From Oleispirillum sp963668495 (GTDB lineage: Bacteria > Pseudomonadota > Alphaproteobacteria > Rhodospirillales > Rhodospirillaceae), in the NCBI GenBank assembly GCA_963668495.1, contig OY764545.1, positions 434,001 to 498,000 of the forward strand: a DNA stretch of 64,000 nt, read 5' to 3'. Under the pieces are notes generated by a model. That model saw only the letters and a program-made list of their open reading frames with translations. It searched no databases and was not told where the DNA came from. Positions 1-9,497 of this stretch are shown here, piece by piece (the first letter of the stretch is position 1; every line of letters starts with the position of its first letter). The position numbers were made by a program, and so were the translations under genes.

Positions 1-3000
1 GGTCACACGTACATTCGCACGCAATATTTCAGCAAACTGGACTAAGACCGAGTCACCGGACTTATGCCCATAAGTATCATTAATGGCTTTGAAATAATCT
101 ACATCCAACAAGATCACGCCAAGGTCTTGTTGTTGTCGCCGCGCCCGCAGGATTTCCACATCCAAGACTTTATCCAACCGGGAACGATTGAATAGTTGAG
201 TCAAAGGATCCGTCACCGATAACCTTTCAAGCGTTGCATTTTGTTCTTCCAACAGGGCCTGGGCCTTATGTAAATCTGCCAGCACTTGCTCCGTCCCTTT
301 ACGGGCTATTCGGAGCTTTCTATTCCAGTAAACGATCAGGAGAATCACAACCGTAGCCCCACCAACGACAAGGATCAGCAATGAATAGTCCGTGACTTTT
401 TCAACTTTGATTGCCAGCCACCGATCCTGAATACGACGTTGATCTTCAGGGCTGAGGGATTCCACAGCCTTTTGGAATATCCCCCTTAAAATTGGTTCAT
501 CGTTACGCGTGCCAACGGATAGACTGTAACCATACGGCAACTTGCCACTGATCTTCAGATCGGTAATCCCGAACTGGCGCATGGCGATTACAATCGGCGC
601 ACTGGCACCAACATAACCATAGGCCTCCCCTGATTGCACAAGGGTTAACCCCTCTAATAGGGTATCAACGGGACGGAGGCGTATATCCGGGTATTGATTG
701 CCCAAATCCTCATGAACGGCATAATCCCGCAGCACGGCAAAAACCTGATCCGATTTCACCTGAATATCGCGGAGCAAAGGCTCCCCCTGTCGCGTTACAA
801 TGACATATGGGAACGAGGTATAGGGCGTTGTGAAATCCATATACTCCGCTCGCGATTTTGTGAACTTCACCATTGGTGTGAAATCACAGTCACGATTGCG
901 CATGGCATCCAAAGTTGCGGTCCAAGACTGCGCCCGTTTCACTTCATAACTGGCGCCCATCCGGCTAAAGAACAGTCGAAGGTAGTCAGCCGCCATGCCA
1001 GAATGGTCGCGTTTAGGCTCTAATATGGAAAACGGCATCCAATTGACCCCGATACAGGCTTTCAGCGGGCCTTTTCGCCGCAAATACCGACGCTCAACTT
1101 CGGTCAACAACAAGGTTTCCCCAACCTTGGCCTCATCAGCGGAGAACCAATGATTGCGAAGGGCATTTCGCTCCTGCGTAGAAATACTGCGCAGACCTTT
1201 GTTGAAGATTGACACCAGTTCAGGCCAGTCTTTCCTCAGTTGGAAATAAAGGTCCTGCTGCTCGCCAATCGGGAAAGCATCCTCAATCATTCCACGCAAC
1301 CCAACCTGCCCTGCAATCGAATACGCGGTTTCATCCAAAACCGTATAGTCAGCCTGCCCAGAGACAACCGCCCCCAGCATTTCATGAGGAGAATCCACAA
1401 AGACCAGCTTGGGGTTTTCGACCAAAGGCGCAAGAACCTTATCAAACAGCGCGCTGCCACGCTGGACGGCAATGCGTTTACCCCTTAGGTCCTTGATTCC
1501 TAAGAACTTATCTCGATTGCCCCGTTTGACGAACACAAAGCTCATAAAGGAATGATACGGCAGGGATTTAGAATAGATATCGCGATAGCGTTCGTGATCG
1601 ACTGCGGTCATGAGGCCGTCGATCTCCCGCTTGCGCCCCATAGCCTTAACATCCTTTAACGGAGCAACAACAAATTCCAGCTTAAGGCCCGTACGCTCCC
1701 CAATCATTCGAGTGAGCTCAATATCATGACCACTCACGGTCCCGTCAGGATTCCGTTGGACAAACGGGTCCAGCCGTTCTCCCCCGCCGAGATGCACAAC
1801 CGGATGACTATCGATAAAGGCTTGCTCTGCCAAGGACAACGGAATCTTCGGCTCTGCAATTTCCGAGTATTCAAACCATTTCCTTCGCAACCGACTGATA
1901 TCACCCGGCGTTACAGTTTCCATCGCCTGATCTAGGATGGAACGCAAAATGGCCGCATCACCCTGAAGCCAAAACTTCAGCTTCTGCATGTCCGCAATAT
2001 CCATATCCGATGGCAGCGGATGCAATTGCAAACGGGAAGGTCCAGAAACCCGGTTCATGTACTGAAAGGCTTCTGGCGTTGCCACCATGAAGTCAGCCTC
2101 GCCGCTCGCCACAGCATTCAATTGTTGTTCGAAATCATCAACAAGCAGTATGGAAATATTGGGATGGTGGGACAGCAAATGTTTATGGTACATCCAGCCT
2201 GGGCTGGTAACCGCAGTTTTCCCGTCTAATTCACTGGTCCAACTGATTGGTCGCGACCCATTGCGCATAACGAAATGCAAATTGTATCGAAAATACGACT
2301 TGGTCGATAATGCGCCGACGATACCTTCATTACCTTTCGGCGGCGCGATCAAAATATCCACCTTTTTTTCACGAAACAGTTGCTGCAACTCTTGCTCTGT
2401 TTCTGCGTGGACAAATTGCAGGTGCAAGCCGACACGTTTAGCCAACATTGACAGCATATCGACACTATAGCCCCGCGGCGGACCTGATCTTGAAAAAGCA
2501 AAAGGAGCAAAATGGCGTTCAACCCCGACCCTTAGAGCGGGGGATCGCATCAAATAGTCGCGTTCTTTTGCATCCATTGTTACCGCGAATGGTCGCAACA
2601 ACGCCTCACCAAACCATTTGCTTTTCAAACCGGCTAAAGTATCGGCATCTACGCTGGCTAATGCTTTGTTCAGGATGTCTCTAAGCTCAGGGAATTTCTT
2701 TGGGACCAGCATATGAAACATACGTTCCGATTTTCTGTCCATTTCCCGAAATACGCCAGAGACCCTCAGGCCCTTCAGCCCCATTTTCTGGGTGGTATAA
2801 TGAAAAACTTCCACGCCACTGAGCATGACATCGGCGCGCCCGGAAGCCACGGCATCCAATTGCTGTTCGTAATTATCAACCAGTAACAATTCCAATTCGG
2901 GATAATTACGGCTCAGATACGTGTGCGGTGCCCATCCTTCACTGGTGACCAAGGTCTTTCCCACCAGATCCTCGACAAAGGATATGTCCTGACTTCCTTC

Positions 3001-3405
3001 GGGTACAATAAAGTGAATACGGTACTGATAAAATGGCTGGGTAAATAGCGCCTTGTTTTCTCTTTCCGGGGTTTTGGAGACAGTATGCAGAAGATCCAGT
3101 TCTCCCTTATAGAACATCGCCTCCAATTCGGCCCATGTGTGACCATTCACATACTCAAACCTTAGGCCTGCACGCTCGGCCAAAATGTTCAGCAAATCAA
3201 TGCTAAACCCCTGCGCCTTACCGGACACAGCAAAATCCAAAGGTGGGTAGTCTTCTTCGTTACTGACACGAAGAATCGGGTGGGACGCGATAAATGTGCG
3301 TTCTGTCTCTGTCAGATCAAGCGAAGGGCGCGCAAAACTGTCGGATACGCCGCAGCCAATCCACACAAACAACCCGAGCAAGCATGTCAAAATGCGGTAC
3401 GCCAC
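1..3405 (-). CDS. Diguanylate cyclase with four tandem periplasmic SBP_bac_3-like domains (3' end cut by window)
   Basis: The protein is open for 1,135 codons and runs off the left edge. I chose a GTG start at 3405 because GGAGG sits 7 bases upstream and a signal-like hydrophobic stretch follows (residues 5-20). Four successive blocks resemble extracellular solute-binding family 3 domains, starting near residues 30, 280, 520 and 765. Three are introduced by a similar helix: LTETERTFIASHPILRV, LSLAEQAFIDSHPVV and LTEVERRYLRRKGPLKACI. A membrane segment follows at about 1000-1025, then a short coiled linker and the start of a GGDEF domain (LLDVDYFKAINDTYGH). The catalytic GGDEF signature would lie outside the window. 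By family knowledge it would make cyclic-di-GMP in response to periplasmic ligands, possibly amino acids. Having four sensor domains is unusual. The frame was checked at four points and is consistent. Confidence 0.88.
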   Translation of the reverse strand, partial: MAYRILTCLLGLFVWIGCGVSDSFARPSLDLTETERTFIASHPILRVSNEEDYPPLDFAVSGKAQGFSIDLLNILAERAGLRFEYVNGHTWAELEAMFYKGELDLLHTVSKTPERENKALFTQPFYQYRIHFIVPEGSQDISFVEDLVGKTLVTSEGWAPHTYLSRNYPELELLLVDNYEQQLDAVASGRADVMLSGVEVFHYTTQKMGLKGLRVSGVFREMDRKSERMFHMLVPKKFPELRDILNKALASVDADTLAGLKSKWFGEALLRPFAVTMDAKERDYLMRSPALRVGVERHFAPFAFSRSGPPRGYSVDMLSMLAKRVGLHLQFVHAETEQELQQLFREKKVDILIAPPKGNEGIVGALSTKSYFRYNLHFVMRNGSRPISWTSELDGKTAVTSPGWMYHKHLLSHHPNISILLVDDFEQQLNAVASGEADFMVATPEAFQYMNRVSGPSRLQLHPLPSDMDIADMQKLKFWLQGDAAILRSILDQAMETVTPGDISRLRRKWFEYSEIAEPKIPLSLAEQAFIDSHPVVHLGGGERLDPFVQRNPDGTVSGHDIELTRMIGERTGLKLEFVVAPLKDVKAMGRKREIDGLMTAVDHERYRDIYSKSLPYHSFMSFVFVKRGNRDKFLGIKDLRGKRIAVQRGSALFDKVLAPLVENPKLVFVDSPHEMLGAVVSGQADYTVLDETAYSIAGQVGLRGMIEDAFPIGEQQDLYFQLRKDWPELVSIFNKGLRSISTQERNALRNHWFSADEAKVGETLLLTEVERRYLRRKGPLKACIGVNWMPFSILEPKRDHSGMAADYLRLFFSRMGASYEVKRAQSWTATLDAMRNRDCDFTPMVKFTKSRAEYMDFTTPYTSFPYVIVTRQGEPLLRDIQVKSDQVFAVLRDYAVHEDLGNQYPDIRLRPVDTLLEGLTLVQSGEAYGYVGASAPIVIAMRQFGITDLKISGKLPYGYSLSVGTRNDEPILRGIFQKAVESLSPEDQRRIQDRWLAIKVEKVTDYSLLILVVGGATVVILLIVYWNRKLRIARKGTEQVLADLHKAQALLEEQNATLERLSVTDPLTQLFNRSRLDKVLDVEILRARRQQQDLGVILLDVDYFKAINDTYGHKSGDSVLVQFAEILRANVRVT

Positions 3406-3564
3406 ACTCCTGCCTCCGAATTCATGGCATCGGTGCCGCTTAATTCAACTAGAAAAGGCAAGGAGAACACCTTCCGTTACTGATATACTCAGGATTTACG
3501 CACTCTCGCGATAAATTACTATAACCCTTTCAAAAAACCTCGCGTAAAACGTCAAAAACGTGAA

Positions 3565-3576
3565 TGATAATTATCA
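3565..3576. promoter_or_regulatory. 12-bp palindrome TGATAATTATCA between two divergent diguanylate cyclase genes
   Basis: TGATAATTATCA is a perfect palindrome 31 bases before the ATG of the membrane diguanylate cyclase and 160 bases from the GTG of its divergent neighbour. It recalls half of a Fur-type box (GATAAT/ATTATC), but the surrounding bases do not complete the consensus, so the regulator is unknown. Confidence 0.3.
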
Positions 3577-3606
3577 AGAGACGCTTATTTTTTATGGCCA
3601 TTAAAT

Positions 3607-4791
3607 ATGCTGGATATACACACTCTTATTTTGGTTCTGATCGTTAGTCATGCGCTATCCACGCTGGTGATCTTCCTGAACTGGCGGTTGGCCCCCAATG
3701 TACCGGGGGTGAAGGACTGGGCAATCGGCAGGCTCTTGGTCGCATTGGCTCTGGTTGCCTTTGCTTTGCGGGGGAACTCCCCACTGATTGTCTCGGTCTT
3801 GATTGGTAATGGCCTGATCTTCTGGGGATCATTTTGTATTTGGCGCGGATCGCGACGTTTTCTTAAGGCACCGGAAATTTCAGCGACGCCTTATCACCTT
3901 GCAATCACAGCGGTTTTGGCATTCTTCGCCTATTACACCGTGGCTGAAGACTCCCTTCTGATGCGGGGAACGGCTTCATCCTTATTTCTTGCTGTCTATA
4001 GCGCGCTGTATGTATGGATCATCATTAAATATAATCGTGAAGATTACTTATCCGTCAAAGTGTTCGCCTTCGTTATCGGCTTTCACGGTCTGTTCCATCT
4101 GGGGCTTGCCGTCAGCTATGGCACTCTTCTGGGTAGCAATGATCTTTTGGCGCCATCAACGGCATTTGCGGCCTTTTTCTTTGAAGGATTGGTTATCTCA
4201 ATTCTCTCGGCCTGTTTGTATATTTCAATGACTGCCGAATACCTAAATCGGGATTTGAAAGAGCAAGCAAGCTATGACCCTCTGACACATACCGTCAATC
4301 GCAGAGCCTTCTTCCCCCTAGCCGAACACACATTGGAACGCCGCAAGCGCGAATTCAGTCCGGTTTCTTTGTTAATGCTGGATCTGGATCATTTTAAGCA
4401 GATCAACGATAACTTCGGTCACGCCACAGGGGACAAAATCTTGCGTGGGGTTGCAGCAGCCCTGCACACGACGTTGCGTTCCCAAGATGTGTTATGCCGC
4501 TATGGTGGGGAAGAATTCGTCGTCCTGTGTCCAAATACAAAATCACAGGATGCAGCGCGCATTGCCGAACGTGCCCGACAAGTGGTCGCTGATTTGCAAA
4601 TTGAATTTCAGGGGCAAACACTTCGCCCGACAATCAGCGTCGGTTACGCCACGTACCCAAGCAATTGCAGAACCAATGACTTACTAACCCTCATCGAGGC
4701 AGCAGACATCGGCCTTTACGCCGCTAAGAACGCGGGACGTAACCGGGTGGAACGCGGCTTCCCCAAGGCAGAGGTCATAGCATCTGCCTGA
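3607..4791 (+). CDS. Membrane-bound diguanylate cyclase (GGEEF)
   Basis: 394 aa. The first ~215 residues are hydrophobic with about six or seven membrane segments and no large periplasmic loop. A GGDEF domain follows from about residue 225 (DPLTHTVNRRAFF, LDLDHFKQINDNFGH). The active-site motif is GGEEF at residues 300-304, preceded at the usual five-residue distance by an RxxD inhibitory site (RSQD), so the enzyme should be active and feedback-inhibited by cyclic-di-GMP. No EAL domain is present. The N-terminal membrane domain is not one I can name (MHYT and MASE motifs were not evident). It is divergent from the four-SBP diguanylate cyclase and convergent with the Usp gene. The Shine-Dalgarno before the ATG is weak. 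Confidence 0.9.
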   Translation: MLDIHTLILVLIVSHALSTLVIFLNWRLAPNVPGVKDWAIGRLLVALALVAFALRGNSPLIVSVLIGNGLIFWGSFCIWRGSRRFLKAPEISATPYHLAITAVLAFFAYYTVAEDSLLMRGTASSLFLAVYSALYVWIIIKYNREDYLSVKVFAFVIGFHGLFHLGLAVSYGTLLGSNDLLAPSTAFAAFFFEGLVISILSACLYISMTAEYLNRDLKEQASYDPLTHTVNRRAFFPLAEHTLERRKREFSPVSLLMLDLDHFKQINDNFGHATGDKILRGVAAALHTTLRSQDVLCRYGGEEFVVLCPNTKSQDAARIAERARQVVADLQIEFQGQTLRPTISVGYATYPSNCRTNDLLTLIEAADIGLYAAKNAGRNRVERGFPKAEVIASA

Positions 4792-4801
4792 CCTCACACC
4801 A

Positions 4802-5689
4802 TCATCCCTTACGCAAAAGCAACGTCGGGACTTTTGCCGAACGCAAAAGGTCAGTGGTCTTGCTGCCAAAAATCAGGTTGCGAAGTGGAGAATGGGTATA
4901 TGCGCCCATAATCAGCATATCCATTCCATGATCAGCAATATAGCGAGCGATCACGGCTTCTGGGTCCCCGGAAAGAAAAACCGCATGCACGTCCAGACCT
5001 GCCAATTGCAATTTTTCTTGGGCAGCTTGCAATCGTCGCTCCCCATCGGGCCGAGGTTTCCCCGACATTAGAATATGAACGGGTAGCCCTTTGAACAGTG
5101 GACTATTGGTAACCATATCCACGCCCTGACGCGTAACAGCCGTCCCGTCAAAGGCAAACAATACACGTTCGGGAGCTTTGAAATCTTCGGTAACGGCAAG
5201 GATCGGACGCTTCAACGCGCGGACCACACGTTCCACATTCCGGCCCAAATCACGTTGCGTTGTCTCTGCTGCTGCCCCCCGACGCCCCAGCACAATCATA
5301 CGTGTGTCATCTTGCTGCTCTGCTAAGGTTTCCACCAAACCACCATGACGCTGACGCACATCCGGCGATGCCACCCCCGCAGCGATAGCACGCTCGCGCA
5401 AGCGGTTCAGGAAAACCCGCCCCTGTTCCCGGGCCGCTTTACTGAAGGCTTCATCCTTATCGGACAATTGCCCCAAAAGATTTTCCTGCGCATCCATGCC
5501 GATCGCACCGCTGCGATCCTGCACGCCGCGATCATCATCAGCCCGGTCCAAAATATGAAGAAACTCCAGCGGAGCCTCCATCCGCATGGCAGCCCATGCG
5601 GCGTAATCCGCCACGTTAACGGCAAACCCTGACTGATCGACACAGGCCAAAACCTTATTTTTGGACTCTACGGAATTCATATCGGTCAA
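4802..5689 (-). CDS. Tandem universal stress protein (UspA family)
   Basis: 295 aa, two UspA-type domains in one chain (about 12-150 and 158-295). The second carries a recognisable nucleotide-binding tail (IMGAYTHSPLRNLIFGS) that fits the G-2x-G-9x-G pattern of ATP-binding Usp proteins. The first is more degenerate (VLGRRGAAAETTQRDLGRN). It is cytoplasmic, with no signal or membrane segment. The start lies 8 bases after the stop of the upstream SulP transporter, so the two are almost certainly co-transcribed. SulP-Usp pairs are common in proteobacteria, and the Usp may modulate transport or signal stress. Its exact role cannot be read from the sequence. Confidence 0.88.
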   Translation of the reverse strand: MTDMNSVESKNKVLACVDQSGFAVNVADYAAWAAMRMEAPLEFLHILDRADDDRGVQDRSGAIGMDAQENLLGQLSDKDEAFSKAAREQGRVFLNRLRERAIAAGVASPDVRQRHGGLVETLAEQQDDTRMIVLGRRGAAAETTQRDLGRNVERVVRALKRPILAVTEDFKAPERVLFAFDGTAVTRQGVDMVTNSPLFKGLPVHILMSGKPRPDGERRLQAAQEKLQLAGLDVHAVFLSGDPEAVIARYIADHGMDMLIMGAYTHSPLRNLIFGSKTTDLLRSAKVPTLLLRKG

Positions 5690-5697
5690 TCCTTTCC

Positions 5698-7173
5698 CTA
5701 ATGCCCCATAAGGTTTTCAACAGCTTCCGGCTTGTCATGCACGGCAAAGCGGTCAACCATGGTTTGACTGGCCTTGTTCAGTCCGATGACTTCTACCTCT
5801 GTACCTTCGCGTCGAAATTTCACAACGACCTTATCCAGTGCAGCCACCGCCGTGATATCCCAAAAATGCGCACGGCTGACATCAATCGAAACCTTTTCAA
5901 TGACCTCCTTAAAGTCGAACCCTTTCACAAAGGCATCCGAAGAGGCAAAAAACACCTGTCCAACGATGGTGTAGGCACGCTCCCGTCCTTCATTCCGGGA
6001 CTGTGAGCCCACATGCAGGACCTTGCCAACCTTATGAGCAAAGAAGAACCCGGACAACAACACGCCGACCAGAACCCCTTTCGCCAAATCGTGGGTCATC
6101 ACCACCACAATCACCGTCGCCAGCATCACAACGCTGGAGCTTTTCGGGTTTTCCTTCAATTTGCGAATTGAGTCCCAATTGAATGTCCCGATCGACACCA
6201 TAATCATCACGGCAACCAATGCAGCCATGGGGATTTGCGCGACCCAATCTCCGGCAAAAACAATCAAAAGCAATAAGAACACACCGGCACACAGGGTGGA
6301 CAACCGCCCTCGTCCACCGGATTTTACGTTAATTACCGATTGCCCAATCATGGCGCAGCCAGCCATGCCGCCCAGAAATCCCGTGACGATATTGGCAATG
6401 CCCTGCCCCACACACTCCCGGTTCTTGTTGCTTGGCGTATCAGTCAAATCATCGACGATAGATGCCGTCATCATGGATTCTAAAAGCCCGACCACAGCCA
6501 AGGTCACCGATACCGGGAAGATGATTTGCAGGGTTTCTAATGTCAGCGGCACATCAGGCAACAAAAACACCGGCAGGCTATCCGGTAATTCTCCCATATC
6601 TCCGACCGTGCGAACATCCAGCCCCATACTGATGGAGACAATAGTCAGAACAATGATCGCAACCAGTGGCGAGGGCACCGCTGTCGTGACCCGTGGCAAC
6701 AAGTAAATGATGCCAAGTCCGGCAGCGACCATGACATATACCACCCAACTGACCCCCGTCAGTTCCGGCAACTGCGCCAGGAAAATCAAAATTGCCAAGG
6801 CGTTGACGAAGCCAGTAATCACCGAGCGCGAAACAAAACGCATCAGCACGCCAAGCTTGGCCCAGCCCGCCAGAATTTGCAGTATTCCGGTCAACACAGT
6901 GGCTGCCAACAAGTATTGCAGGCCGTGTTCTTTGACCAACATCACCATGACCAAGGCCATGGCTCCGGTTGCGGCAGAAATCATACCGGGACGCCCCCCG
7001 GCAAAAGCCGTCACCGTGGCAATACAGAACGAGGCATAGAGACCGATTTTCGGATCGACCCCGGCGATGATGGAAAAGGCGATCGCCTCCGGGATCAGTG
7101 CAAGAGCCACCACAAGTCCAGCCAAAACGTCATTACGGGCGTTGGCGGTCCAATCCTGGTGCAGGGATTTCAT
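5698..7173 (-). CDS. SulP family anion transporter with C-terminal STAS domain
   Basis: About 491 aa from the preferred ATG (MKSLHQDW). The open frame extends to a GTG at 7215, but the extra 14 residues look non-coding. The N-terminal part matches the SulP permease core: DVLAGLVVALALIPEAIAF in the first helix, then many membrane segments up to about residue 390. A STAS domain follows (VSRAHFWDITAVAALDKVV), where the DIT region matches the usual phospho-acceptor neighbourhood. SulP proteins move sulfate, bicarbonate or dicarboxylates across the inner membrane, and the substrate cannot be told from sequence alone. The gene is first in a two-gene unit with the tandem Usp. Confidence 0.9.
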   Translation of the reverse strand: MKSLHQDWTANARNDVLAGLVVALALIPEAIAFSIIAGVDPKIGLYASFCIATVTAFAGGRPGMISAATGAMALVMVMLVKEHGLQYLLAATVLTGILQILAGWAKLGVLMRFVSRSVITGFVNALAILIFLAQLPELTGVSWVVYVMVAAGLGIIYLLPRVTTAVPSPLVAIIVLTIVSISMGLDVRTVGDMGELPDSLPVFLLPDVPLTLETLQIIFPVSVTLAVVGLLESMMTASIVDDLTDTPSNKNRECVGQGIANIVTGFLGGMAGCAMIGQSVINVKSGGRGRLSTLCAGVFLLLLIVFAGDWVAQIPMAALVAVMIMVSIGTFNWDSIRKLKENPKSSSVVMLATVIVVVMTHDLAKGVLVGVLLSGFFFAHKVGKVLHVGSQSRNEGRERAYTIVGQVFFASSDAFVKGFDFKEVIEKVSIDVSRAHFWDITAVAALDKVVVKFRREGTEVEVIGLNKASQTMVDRFAVHDKPEAVENLMGH

Positions 7174-7559
7174 ATGTATCAGTATCCATTGTTTGCCGCG
7201 CATGGGCATTTGCACAGGGGCGCGGGCAGGCGTCAGTTCACACGGGCGCAGCTTTCAAATCCGCCTCACATACGCGGGGCGGGCAAACAAAGACAAATGA
7301 AGCTTCCGTGACTGCACCCCGAACCGGAGCCACAGCACGTCCACCCGCATCTGTAAAGTTTGGAAAAGGTCGGCCCTTTTACAGGCTTTGACCTATGGGC
7401 GCAACCCCTCGGTTTGTCTTTCATGACCTCACCACTTTCTGGCATGGGCCATGGCAGAGCCTTCGGGTTGCATTGCATGCCAAATCCGCCTAAATAGGGA
7501 GCATAGAATTTCTTGATATAACCGCCCCGCGGATATTCCATTCCGCACGAAAGACGCAC
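7174..7559. other. Intergenic region between sulP and azlC
   Basis: 386 bases separating divergent genes; promoters for both should lie here. One possible hairpin pairs AAAAGG with CCTTTT around 7363-7380. Short repeats of TGCATTGCATGCC type occur near 7470-7483. No convincing gene, RNA or operator could be assigned. Confidence 0.4.
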
Positions 7560-8306
7560 ATGACACGATCTGTAAAACCGGCTTCGCCGCGTCAGGAACT
7601 GACTGACGGGCTTATTGCCGCATTCCCGGTCACGGCCAGCCTGTTGCCTTTTGCCTTGTTGCTGGGGGCGTTGGCGGCAGAAAAAGGCATCAGCACGCTG
7701 GAAAGCGGCTTGATGTCAGCACTCGTACTTGCCGGAAGCGGTCAATACGCCGCCGTCAACACATGGGATCAAACCTTTGCCGGCCAAACTCCGCTGTACC
7801 TGTCCCTTGGCATTGCGAGCCTTATCATTAACTTTCGCCATGTCTTTATGAGTGCATCCCTGCGTCGTCACATGGTCAACTTTCCTCGGGCCATTAAAAT
7901 CATCAGTCTGTTCTTCATGGCGGATGAGGTTTGGGCTATGTCTGAAATGCGTGCCTGTCGTCGCCCTTTAACGCCTTTATTTTACCTTGGCCTCGCCGCT
8001 CCATTTTACCTGTGTTGGGTTTTCGGCACGGCCTTGGGCACCCAATTCGGCAGCATGGTTGAAAATCCGGCGTTGTATGGGTTCGACTTCGCTTTTATTG
8101 CGATTTTTATTTGCCTGATCGTTGGGTTTCGGGACCGTCCCGGCTTTGCCCCAACCCTTCTGGCAAGTGCTACGGTTGCGGTTGTGGTTGATCACTTTGC
8201 CCCCGGCCCGGCCTCCATCGCCTGCGGCGCCATAGCTGGGATTGCTGCGGCAGGACTGGCCTATACCCCGACCACAGCCGCAATCACAGAGGAACACACC
8301 CCATGA
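7560..8306 (+). CDS. azlC: AzlC-like branched-chain amino acid exporter, large subunit
   Basis: 248 aa, inner-membrane protein with about five or six hydrophobic segments. The start of the AzlC fold is visible (LTDGLIAAFPVTASLLPFALLLG), as is the family's motif region INFRHVFMSASLRRH near residues 90-105. AzlC and AzlD together export branched-chain amino acids or azaleucine. The stop codon overlaps the azlD start by four bases (ATGA), indicating translational coupling. The Shine-Dalgarno is weak (AAAGAC). It could export another small amino acid, since substrate specificity in this family is poorly predictable. Confidence 0.88.
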   Translation: MTRSVKPASPRQELTDGLIAAFPVTASLLPFALLLGALAAEKGISTLESGLMSALVLAGSGQYAAVNTWDQTFAGQTPLYLSLGIASLIINFRHVFMSASLRRHMVNFPRAIKIISLFFMADEVWAMSEMRACRRPLTPLFYLGLAAPFYLCWVFGTALGTQFGSMVENPALYGFDFAFIAIFICLIVGFRDRPGFAPTLLASATVAVVVDHFAPGPASIACGAIAGIAAAGLAYTPTTAAITEEHTP

Positions 8307-8623
8307 GCCCGGATATGTTTGCTCTGCATCCCGAAACCCTGATCGCCATTGCTGTGCTATCTGTTACGACTGTTTTCACCCGTATGGCTGGCCTGTTCAT
8401 CCCCGTGCGCTGGACACAGGAGGGACGCATCGGTGCTGCGTTCTCCGCCCTGCCCGTTGCTGTGCTGACCGCGCTGATCGCCCCGGCTATCCTCACCCAT
8501 AGCTGGAAAGATGCCGTTGCCGCAATTTTGGTCGCAGTTCTGGCCCCACGCATGCCTATGGCAATCACCGTCGCCATCGGTGTTGCCGTTATCGCAGCCC
8601 TCAGGCTTGGCCTATCCCCGTGA
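8303..8623 (+). CDS. azlD: AzlD-like small subunit of branched-chain amino acid exporter
   Basis: 106 aa with four predicted membrane segments. It matches the AzlD family in length and in the pattern TVFTRMAGLFIPVRW followed by LPVAVLTALIAPAIL. It overlaps azlC by four bases and is the last gene of the pair. Its 3' end shares an inverted repeat with the convergent msrA gene. Confidence 0.87.
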   Translation: MSPDMFALHPETLIAIAVLSVTTVFTRMAGLFIPVRWTQEGRIGAAFSALPVAVLTALIAPAILTHSWKDAVAAILVAVLAPRMPMAITVAIGVAVIAALRLGLSP

Positions 8624-8635
8624 CTATGGGGATAG
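8612..8635. terminator. Hairpin shared by the convergent azlD and msrA ends
   Basis: CTATCCCC (8612-8619) pairs perfectly with GGGGATAG (8628-8635) around an 8-base loop. The stem covers both stop codons. There is no clear T tract, so this is a bidirectional terminator-like structure rather than a textbook one. Confidence 0.5.
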
Positions 8636-9322
8636 CTTGGGCTTGAACTGGCTGTAGTCCAGTTTCAAATCCTTACCCCAGGCCTTTTCCACAAAATCCG
8701 TGCGACCCGAACCGTTGGTATAAACATAATAGCGTATGGGATTCACCTTGTAGTAATCTTGGTGATAGTCCTCTGCCGGATAAAAGCCTGTAAACTTGGT
8801 GATTTCCACCGCTATGGGCTTATCAAACCGACCAGAGGATGCCAACGCGGCTTTTGACGCCTCAGCCTGTGTCCGCTCGGCCTCGGTTGCGTAAAAGATT
8901 CCGGGGCGATACTGCGACCCCCGATCATAAAACTGACCACCGCCATCAGTCGGGTCAAAAATCCGCCAAAAGGATTCCAGCAATCCGGCGTATGTGATCT
9001 GTTCCGGGTTATAGTACACCTGAACCGCTTCTGTGTGCCCGGTTTGGCCTGCTGATACCTGTTCATAGGTCGGGTTGACCTCATCACCGCCAGTAAAGCC
9101 GGAAATGACCTCAACCACGCCCGGAACTTTCTCAAACCCGGCCTCCACACACCAAAAGCAGCCACCGGCAAACGTTGCAACCGCATACCCCTTCAGCGAG
9201 CTTTGTGTATGTCGCACGGCCTCAGTTTCCGCCTGCACTGGCTCCGCTGTCGGCAATCCAAGGCGTGTAAGGCCAAACACCACCAGCCCGGTTGCCAAAG
9301 TCACTGCCACATATCTGCGCAT
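8624..9322 (-). CDS. msrA: Peptide methionine-S-sulfoxide reductase MsrA, probably exported
   Basis: 232 aa from the ATG at 9322, preceded by GGAGAGG at good spacing; the open frame extends upstream but lacks a better ribosome site. The N-terminus (RRYVAVTLATGLVVFGL) is a signal peptide or membrane anchor, followed by a short linker and the MsrA domain from about residue 48. The catalytic motif GCFWCVE is intact, as are the family signatures GGDEVNPTYEQVSAGQTGHTE and YDRGSQYRPGIF. It reduces methionine-S-sulfoxide in proteins. The leader implies a periplasmic protein that repairs envelope proteins. No MsrB domain is fused. Confidence 0.93.
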   Translation of the reverse strand: MRRYVAVTLATGLVVFGLTRLGLPTAEPVQAETEAVRHTQSSLKGYAVATFAGGCFWCVEAGFEKVPGVVEVISGFTGGDEVNPTYEQVSAGQTGHTEAVQVYYNPEQITYAGLLESFWRIFDPTDGGGQFYDRGSQYRPGIFYATEAERTQAEASKAALASSGRFDKPIAVEITKFTGFYPAEDYHQDYYKVNPIRYYVYTNGSGRTDFVEKAWGKDLKLDYSQFKPKLSP

Positions 9323-9497
9323 GAGCCTCTCCAATGAGAATTGATCGCATTTGATAGATGTGGACACGCATAGCCCTGTACTCAAGCCCTACGGTTCCGC
9401 AACTGTGAGGCAAATTGCAATTCGGGCAAGAATTAAGACAATGCTAGGGAGTTGCCAGATAAACTGTCGGAAACCACGCTCCTATGGATACGTACAA

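Noticed and set aside
3565..3576. Fur box between the two diguanylate cyclases
   Set aside because: Only the central 10-12 bases match; kept as an unassigned palindrome.
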